From Oscillospiraceae bacterium (GTDB lineage: Bacteria > Bacillota > Clostridia > Oscillospirales > Oscillospiraceae), in the NCBI GenBank assembly GCA_020025275.1, contig JAHHSI010000003.1:72094-136093 (forward strand): a stretch of DNA of 64,000 nucleotides, written 5' to 3'. Position numbers and translations under genes: made by a program. Shown one piece after another: positions 62,501-64,000 of this stretch (its first letter is position 1; each line of letters starts with the position of its first letter). The notes under the pieces were generated by a model that searched no databases, was not told the DNA's origin, and saw nothing but the letters and a program-made list of their open reading frames with translations.

Positions 62501-64000
62501 CGGACGGTGGACAGCGACCTGCTGGCAGAGGGCCTTTCTCTGGTCCGTCCGGAGGAATATCTGATCCTCGCCAAGGAGGCCGTGGCCAATGCCGTGGGCG
62601 GCCAGTACAACGATACGGCCCGTGAGGTGGACGACACCTATCACAGCCGCAAGACGTACGACCTGCTGACGCCGCTAGACGTCTCCGGACAGGACGGCGG
62701 TGTCGTGGAGCTTCCCAGAGATACGATCACCGGTCGGATCTGGGAGGATGCAGACTACAACGGTCTGCAGGATGCCGGCGAGCCGGGGATTGCCGGGCAG
62801 GAGATCCTGCTGGAGCGCTACTACTACGACGGTGGTCAGTGGCACAAGGACGCAGATTTTGCCAAGTCGGTACAGACGGACGGCAGCGGCGTCTACACCT
62901 TCAGCGATCTGACTACCTGCGCCGTGATCAATGGCAAGATGTATCTGGCCGGCTACAAGCTGCACATGGCGCATATGCCGGAAATCTACGGTGCGACCTT
63001 GTGCCGTGTGGGCAGTGATCCGACCATCGACAGCGATTTGGACGGACATGACCTGAGTTTGCAGCGGAGTGAGGAATATCTCATTCTGGCAGGGCCGGCC
63101 GCACCCAATGGGGACGGTACCAGCTATCCCTTTACGGCAGTGGAGGTGGGTGGTACCACCTACGATCTGCTGGTGTCCAAGACCATCGAGCACAATGACG
63201 GCGGTCTGGTCGCAGCCAACAAGGGAACGCTGAAGGGCATCATCTGGAATGATGCGGATTATGATGGTATCCGTGAGAACAACGAGAGCGGGATCTCTCA
63301 TATTCCCGTGACGCTGGAGTGCTGGTATTTCGATGCTGCGGCAAAGGAGTGGAAAGCATACTCCGGATTCACCACGCAGACGGTCATGACCGATGAATAC
63401 GGCGTTTATACCTTTACCGATCTGCGCAGCTATGCGCCAGTGGACGGTGAAAATCGTATCTTGGGCTATCGCGTCAAGGTGGATGCTGTGCCGCAGGAAT
63501 ACGGGATCACCCACTACCGTGTGGGCGATGACCGCAAGGTCGACAGCGATTTGCAGGAGCAGACGCTTTCTCTTGTCAGAGAGAAGGAATATCTGATCTT
63601 TGTCAATGAGGCAGCCGACAGTACATATCCCGGCAATGTGACGATTCAGAATGCCGATGGACAGGACATCACATATGATGTGACGTCCATAAAGACCATG
63701 GTCGATGGCCAAGACGGCGGTCTGGTGGGCTTCTCTACGGCGGATATCACCGGCCGGATCTGGAATGATGCCAACTACGACGGCTTGCAGAATGAAGGCG
63801 AGTCGGGCATTTCCGATGTTTCGGTGCAGCTCCAGCAGTTCTACTATGCAGATGGACAATGGACGGCGGTGGAGGGCTTCTCCTCTACGGCAAAGACCGG
63901 CGTCAATGGTGTCTACACGTTTACGGGGCTCCCGACGTACGTGGAAATCGGCGGAACGAAGTACCTGACCGGTTACCGTTTGGCGGTGGATGAAACCACG
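44510..64000 (+). CDS. Giant secreted multidomain surface protein, 3' end beyond the window
   Basis: One forward frame runs from the ATG at 44510 to the last base: 19,491 bases, 6,497 codons, still open. I read it through without an in-frame stop; the other two forward frames are repeatedly closed. GGAGGG lies 7 bases before the ATG. The N terminus is a signal peptide (basic RPWQR, a hydrophobic core LLALLTVFNLCWEGLV, then AVEQPAAD). Three ~195-aa repeats cover residues 675-1230. The middle is beta-rich and includes DUF11-like segments (for example near residue 4915, ending LYDVLPYADDV). From about residue 5156 there are at least eight SdrD B-like domains. The C terminus, where a sortase signal would lie, is not in the window. 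A cell-wall adhesin is the likeliest role. No named homolog is claimed. Confidence 0.93.
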   Translation, partial: MQTKKWRPWQRGLSGLLALLTVFNLCWEGLVYAVEQPAADIGVPSIGISFAPEKIEGTQGNQVAQGTYLLGLGAEMGIAVTLTPDFTKGNAEGGYMDFILPYIYEEGGVIKVTTDGVRPSGIPTENIMGVEAKVEGIEGLNWVKDNSFGEAGADGYSRGKIRIKAAPGTNINPEPISFSVYLRFFGAVPENVTAPLFVGGGYKTYHKDGMSSSEGFELQPGSGSEKDITTLNIVNSNLEWDAEISQIGEEVLWDHYNYLTYYVKVKNTTTRDTTSVIDDFEVNLKVPSYMADADVGGVLEMDMMQWLAGENGEPQKNENYGDEMRAKNFIGVPDQGGVLVYDVTDIPEEERAEFDPHDAATTWKPMQYHYPLAGKISIPVAAPNGKLAPGEYREFYVAVPYSTSMKLDPESKTYKCNTVLWPTVHFGGQGLGWTIERKFEGHLLKKEYGFTNNKYVLPDDEILPPLEDKEISIRAIDSYFLDGFQNIGNVPAFNPVIVDSLPEKFDVRKVEIRLDPLEGVEQTLNDWFKEAPLAFVFRDEKKETVSVTAGELGIGVTHTQDPETGRNTYTFDVGSAIESYLQQQAHTGWTFERQMTLSMKKRVEAGEMLPGQIKVIGQTDGAKPILNTVHTDYEHWYWVIPTAEKEGHYEIENKKVADDTASLIPVPALPQMQTHGVLRPENGEPLLSPVNGAIDVPVHEDVSGLRYVLGNNNKFRIQDGCLRMGPLFTGQKDFDFLTKEVYISKGLLEHATLDRIVLVNEYDSETEVRGDALKPTEPGMDLRISTQQFMGSNHVKEVRVYVKGFDGMVGFDAEAYVELRGVPTRVGAYEVPGVWGSDYQSEEIQDTTVAGAAKLMVRKAQPVLGTHGIYRDPSGVETVGGLNAYQEVPLGQDAAGVRYVLGNTSISALSQGELDIGPLYLEHEKAYTAFGFQTNKIRISPELLACGTIKEIILTDKAGKQVTLQMPEAAGDGSVIIDEATWKEKEPSFGEVNRIQVIFSRFGSKIDLDKGAAIDLLGTDHYPGHYAAPAVWGTTYVDGVAQSIKVNNSAYLYTREAAPQLEGHGVWRTTPEQVAPVGQYQNVPLNEDAAALRYVMGNGSASYMMPGRLTVSSLLRQSGDHWFGFRTNEIVLSGALMQHAAMDRIELTDQQGRKVILPADKLPKGDEIRIPETLWKTEDAKFGSVMQVDVCVKHFDGQVDLAQNAYVELRGVDTYRQYYIASARWQTDYSVGDKITMQYADSDARLASVAAAPVITATAKTESAADKSVPAIYKEAGCYQFVIENRVGTKVGRSELLLTLDSVAEQGGKGDARRLRGFDTDQIRIGKSYALAGEIEKIDLYDWNQDPTKDTAKVSFTLAEAETYRDAEGNIVIPRAAFEKIQYLKYVRVTMQDFYGNAVVPAEPDGEDHSLRLQLCGTTAWLDTLTATATFQPKEEVYTGSDAVGDSAHFVVERSKQMIHSHIVYDDVQEVSQSKTENEDGNSMGLALPYARDFIFRNELLNTSKYVLDDVDTLFTLELDKQGEGFHTKEVRIHTDLIANYEHLERITLTGLHKQKAVVEYDAGAKKFTYQGAEVGRFENGEWILDTLDGFDLTELTELCLTGKKFAYTGDPAAEGKQYYVDFCGYEDSPIGSYSYHQAESTHYLDGVRDNADYALKLKDDVMVYMSKLYFDTVVVAGYNDNTADVKFDHVTTPLEDVREGSECHPGWSDNSELEIGYKALGSFMVDFRQYLNVGDHLPEGSKRQEHQNLPYVKEQSLNTAADVEITVNLPYEYFETYYLKLDPRVKGYLNALTVIRKDGSQEEFAYEALQWGAVETDTQGNPFCRLNLVNADSADRFTAEQSEFYKAPGNYDFPANPVKQVVFHLKINQQQNHVEDGKTVANRPDYGTWYQESDEASKYMFEITGRFYQMEANPAGKGQVYATADTKLTIGGAQGKERVETSQGYDSKSDWSYHNEYDYHYRTCSSYYNCWCTWAYRPFSAGNLFSKTYVHVLRDSAHMTKGATTVPGNQSNTDAYFGLDNQFVVSFQRNSYSDGYYETTGNMGKDWWNYYQDGEDWSGKIGYGDEVILRDTMPTIRPHELYGYYGFLSTGLTLKPAITKYMDTLVLQVADVDETGKQTNPHTLTVAADALKDTDEGKVLQFVYAKEGTGGNAAPTVQDGQLHLGPNQFVLSYDIHLKNMMGNGEYTKELGQLGQPDFNGESNDIDLIVHGRPYVISGKDDSKDGTNTITAVSKVDYEPKTEYGNHVDDALLMGFMIRLVPGYRIDHINPEQNITDYQSNNTDPTVAEFGVKVWNEPNSGSNEGRNMRARIDSALMSNNMSEHFRLQKIYLPKFLVEGDWFHATKLLLTINGKEHEVSLAAADLAASVKHPDCYEVDVEQIIRDHLAKGYAEEYSDRQTDFVSYLKAHVTDFRLSFAAVNPQSSDANTVLDQGQYLTADKADGYTYWYDGVYVDRTKEEFESNVWTEKSTPTFGKIPNLTTGQYMYNRISGEVTSVDINADSYNKPTASGTQLTDYYNVRNLSAVLDVAVTRDREIPTGTGFAYDHGDVSASPVEVDAYHLLPYDYVDYTVTIRNTDTADIPLHCPTMHFTAPEGQQIVKWAFVSSTDAALSAQNLHGTMKNAAGEIPAANGQDCSLSDAQEDALYRELAVQLDSRLGVGEDVVLRVTTQLLPEPADGYEGRSIQSDVWVTAEHTHSYPQYAISGRNGSTGYYQYSDDRGGRSEYYRNVTGGASDLPIYEARVKSTLTYFKNRNQLTAVYTFDDPAYTYDHQAAKIHVSGMKNDTGHDLESLVATVSFLDEKGYQGFALTQAPVIGYPDTLPQDAKRADVKIEYWCAGADQWQTAPADAAEDFFHSAQKVRWTYDRVNAHAVDGSDPVFADVDLIGVGLYADIRPDDSTEVMAETYSFTGSTKVEHMHHHLEEKTMAGGQGAVLDRMVILTGTSTYSQVIYRENPEVEFYTQVFDTAEKAKEAGVQRDAVQKRGYRPGETMWQKITLRNLQKLDSYGRQNADQGVVLNPVFYDKLPEYLTSDDLAKGNFTVVWKDKEGNPKPDVPTLEVVDTRTVTERDYGGWMTYPKSEEYHYNDYSAGKPFDDLTPDAKNSHEIDFTVYELRFAKQNGKDVRVEVGDTVEIWYAVTARDDDLPMVYVDEDRDLSTTNDLHPAYFPRMGEYYYHYNSYATPLLPALSWSSDQNKVENAQRQMDLDYLLHDIGFSADKNTQVDRWEFLNGSQTLLPGYGEDGVLFNEDINEARDHQTAVYQANRVLTGKADRDQLPTEQNLKSYFNGYIRDWWGKVLALRTKLSQPWDGAKTERTPILWSQTRQHLQKAWLLAGSEITSLSGNRQYELTKGDGYTEDTGSNPAYHSGSYYEDIRKITDDNYVTALEYGEDFDITLHAVNYGDWGLDGVEFIYTMPYGTEPQLKLDNYGITAQFLTAVNGPGDETYADAPDVSVEVLQSPETGSRGYTAPNQPQDPQWTKREEVDAAHYDADQAIPWVFKITVKSPLQKWFNRGTEAGYKLKVQLPGHVFLTNENEYWYDRVIARPYVAPGSENHYYYQIFDMDHWEGETRTRMPHNQIYGMDYLWNKGWYISGLHYSFGSPNTPYINGYNIQNNEVQRSDADTSGTVTNNGYTNYAQADKRDLYAQTGTRAVMRKPFVRLWATVGDDLTGGTHRQYYTDTEGQRNNINIHVENKYWWDQYAGNGEGYRSYEKHRHNYEVDGGSRGTLALPVITNVLPLGIVPVAADGTLYSKDNAANAQKTLDWTLYERDLHTGSNGKDIVEAPTEKSKYAAQVTYEQIPCYDGERLMERTEGRYVIRFTPTMDAGGDLSQEARLASEKAAIFSFKTLTERVPRMETDRRGLQGDLGNNYQDNRTYLGSKLPGFKYIVDEDIQGGNPYRVGSYGHAELYKYDSVFYALDDRLDAVKKEYGSYGVVGNLPDDKLNHAYEKDTPLIGSLRKYQETDPQNVEDYSAANGKEDLNYEARLPDGLKDFDRNGSIVHRETATGQEFADIGVMNTLKIRTAKPRFSVDALVGPEKEDAGQGAQDQIFQYGDDVWYSAKVSNSPSEELAFRETGSLHHAKIVVSFHLPESVSYSGTAAWNVANNDQDWYNNDGDYYVEFTNPITGETLRLTEQQMREQGWGVEVIADTEAKWDPDTLEHSGQIVTFEITTPKTDGFTDYTSYVKGEKPAGYFPSGAVMNFKIRTRVDNLPQMAGLADPNGSEVWDSEKNRAQVYMTIHDTDGHFALRENGTFINRDQYETEKPPQGNYNGFEIMVDDHQFYPQGQEACVWNAEPPISDQRDESGQLTTDYTADGQYDTRHVTATSGKSLLKKPAGTVRLDTGKLRPQVNDPDSEKVITEDPHVRSSYQMTIRLDQAVNKTANVNTFVVNYNVPYYGTNVGTPHPAPPSDEGKLEQLVKEIRTGAWEVPEGLDAKTTQILQDHLKVHVQILTLENPAAENGQYYYPGADDYKNDPDSMNGWHSLGDEAGYGLTENVTLPIPKEYMQHVYQIRWIIQAEAFTDGGVDYSAEQAAIAYPVPAGFRLDVDADPVTEGKQEMDEVDPERLNKDEPAQSVKDRSAYILLQTSKLDTTGVYKHTNHFAAMYPKYDDQKYAAASKTARAGFYVDPELPTVDLTIKTKYFSGNYSTGYTWQLSSNVSPNTSKMLKYQVEYKNISQAFDPEVLEDNVTDPLVAVALPYVAVLKGENFGYVPYRDLNAADAKAEDYYIGDNYGNSSEEAHKVTQNLDNKKPLWTWYIADDEGNKLPAEDVVHTIRAAGEPKFLRKSIDGSSDMRTVLNFPFEGKLAPGQRVVVELMVPFEEAEGNAVPTDMLQCKAYGFKVGNFDPYIKQGGAYDNLNYEYDAYDVNDNQSQKDMCITRLTNALVFQTVESIVQRKMATTELESNVTNRAVPVPEGKTYEYSVSLVNKSAKTAYDKLVLYDVLPYADDVEIKNLDSNTQQPVPRNSKWNGWIIPDSLQVMAYAHTDGTTTEAPLDPSQYEIWVGPLAKTGSGKFEVCPMTDLPKQEELALQETYDRMRSSSEKARYGLVRLDEVLQMAEGREKDDAIRGIRAVWVEVEPSYKLTSNSRLRLELQMHEPLNLPVYPGDVTAESPEQYNNLVKDFSAWNTFVSRCNANILENARVGVYPNAPTGRGYIGSYIWHDADYSGVPDSGEGTYGTEANTGRIQLQEKTTDLDFDGTLDDPGINGVLVQLVNPYGYPVNREGQTITKVDENYVLADPQTGKPILIANPDGVEVYQNSKFGGPVEYVTESDYYGNDGYYILSNLKPGDYRLRFVFPENYNQFSVTTPQLGSDKATGITVFRNGAPISGNDTIPEGNPIPKDRLAVLTDVITVEAVDTADLRTYDQKVTGYNVGVGRAYPYGGTVWLDETGNGESIKSDGLLDPGEQPLSGIRVSVYEMDDLTTPCLDADGNPAVYTTGDSGEYLFRLKPGHKYLVRSEDTLADRLLKPTPWTFTNDPTQADQDNDLSAVAGMHETKAFTAQAPVNDSGTPLLGADGQSFAANTKIDLGYINAGRGFLGKFVWDDLNYDGIMDANEPGIPNVILTLEGYYLDEQGNWNLFETRDLKTNEAGAYVFENVMSYHDVAGTKCLTGYRLKIDPQKNGEHYQTYAITHYLAGKGVKDSDLISDPQNPNRYYLHEDYIIIAEDATQGTDVQYRRTYGGKDYDISDAKIILDYDAGFARYEYGQVDGMIWSDEGAGENRYNGIWDADEQGLADVAVYLEQYYRDADGRYQPVASGTAPDGTVHGAFRKTVTDHEGKYHFGTVPLFVEIDGQKMLSYYRIRTELPDQSYAATRYLQATNDKQIDSHWITNQYDETSRNYLTAPQEDYFLLAKPAGTLQNGPYTLTHDKTAYDIVHKKGDVSGYDGGVLRFVPAQLEGILWMDTDYDGIRDKGEAAYSGQTVQLERYYYRNGGWVKDEQFTASTQTDSTGTYRFGGLSTYVEVDGKYELAGYRLHLTALPEHLAVTRYMQGDDRTVDSDLLAEGLSLVRPEEYLILAKEAVANAVGGQYNDTAREVDDTYHSRKTYDLLTPLDVSGQDGGVVELPRDTITGRIWEDADYNGLQDAGEPGIAGQEILLERYYYDGGQWHKDADFAKSVQTDGSGVYTFSDLTTCAVINGKMYLAGYKLHMAHMPEIYGATLCRVGSDPTIDSDLDGHDLSLQRSEEYLILAGPAAPNGDGTSYPFTAVEVGGTTYDLLVSKTIEHNDGGLVAANKGTLKGIIWNDADYDGIRENNESGISHIPVTLECWYFDAAAKEWKAYSGFTTQTVMTDEYGVYTFTDLRSYAPVDGENRILGYRVKVDAVPQEYGITHYRVGDDRKVDSDLQEQTLSLVREKEYLIFVNEAADSTYPGNVTIQNADGQDITYDVTSIKTMVDGQDGGLVGFSTADITGRIWNDANYDGLQNEGESGISDVSVQLQQFYYADGQWTAVEGFSSTAKTGVNGVYTFTGLPTYVEIGGTKYLTGYRLAVDETT
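46532..48190 (+). repeat. Three ~195-aa repeats in the giant protein
   Basis: Copies begin near residues 675 (HGVLRPENG), 867 (HGIYRDPSG) and 1064 (HGVWRTTPE). Shared blocks include LRYVLGN / VRYVLGN / LRYVMGN, then FLTKEVYIS / FQTNKIRIS / FRTNEIVLS, and a closing AYVELRGVPT / AIDLLGTDHY / AYVELRGVDT. They are divergent, so the duplication is old or under diversifying change. Confidence 0.85.
59975..64000 (+). repeat. SdrD B-like domain array in the giant protein
   Basis: Eight domains start near residues 5157, 5385, 5542, 5713, 5902, 6075, 6243 and 6415, each with a W-D-x-x-x-D-G core such as GRIWEDADYNGLQDAGE, then an aromatic strand and a closing GVYTFSDL-like strand. The last four recur every 168-173 residues. 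This is the calcium-binding prealbumin-like repeat of Sdr-type surface proteins, and the array is still running at the window edge. Confidence 0.88.

Noticed and set aside
43589..63859. Very long open frames on the minus strand under the giant gene (about 1,690, 1,680, 890, 920 and 390 codons)
   Set aside because: They run antisense to a domain-rich frame, lack ribosome-binding sites, read as low-complexity Val/Leu/His/Gln-rich protein without motifs, and arise because the forward codons avoid the triplets that would give stops on the other strand.
46532..64000. CRISPR-like or simple DNA repeats in the giant gene
   Set aside because: Repeats are visible only at protein level and are long and divergent; no short identical spaced repeats were seen.

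Overview
The window reads as a chromosomal segment of a high-GC Bacillota, most likely class Clostridia, family Oscillospiraceae or close to it. The evidence is a PolC-type replicative polymerase, der, plsY, rpmF with a zinc-ribbon L32, split chromate transporters, a DUF1836 protein, a DUF512 radical-SAM protein and sigma-A promoters (TTGACA, 16-17 bp, TATAAT). The genus is inference. No rRNA, tRNA or CRISPR array was seen.

Bases 1-10,000 hold housekeeping genes: the 3' part of polC with a small 4'-phosphopantetheinyl transferase; then, leftward, DUF177 and rpmF from one consensus promoter, and the DUF512 radical-SAM protein, der, plsY and an EamA transporter from another; then an RluA-type pseudouridine synthase rightward. 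Bases 10,000-20,000 hold a comEC-holA-rnmV-CYTH operon, a structured intergenic region, a two-gene chromate-type transporter facing a LysR regulator, two nucleoside/nucleotide-kinase-like genes and a metallo-beta-lactamase-fold hydrolase.

Bases 20,200-26,000 hold a five-gene peptide/nickel-type ABC transporter plus a small CGGC-domain protein. The operon is headed by a cobalamin-class riboswitch with its own promoter and terminator, which suggests uptake of cobalt or a corrinoid precursor. Bases 26,000-31,500 are a visibly AT-richer islet. It holds a compact three-gene operon (a 614-aa protein of unknown family, a TerB-like protein and a glycine-zipper membrane protein), a small HTH gene, and a decayed partial copy of that HTH gene. 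The three-gene operon is the best candidate here for an undescribed system.

Bases 31,500-44,200 return to core-type genes: a divergent PAP2-like protein, a flavin/PLP-oxidase-fold protein, DUF1836, an SGNH hydrolase, a phosphohexomutase / DUF2007 / rlmH / yycJ operon, murA behind three copies of a 10-bp near-palindrome, DUF1287, a Crp/Fnr regulator divergent from an ECF S-component, a PsiE-like membrane protein, pfkA and a DUF624 protein.

From 44,510 to the right edge one forward reading frame runs for 19,491 bases (6,497 codons) without a stop and leaves the window still open. It encodes an enormous secreted protein with a signal peptide, a set of three ~195-aa repeats near the N terminus, many beta-rich segments, and at least eight SdrD B-like domains at the visible C-terminal end. 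It is probably a giant cell-surface adhesin. An AT-rich leader with a promoter and a hairpin precedes it.
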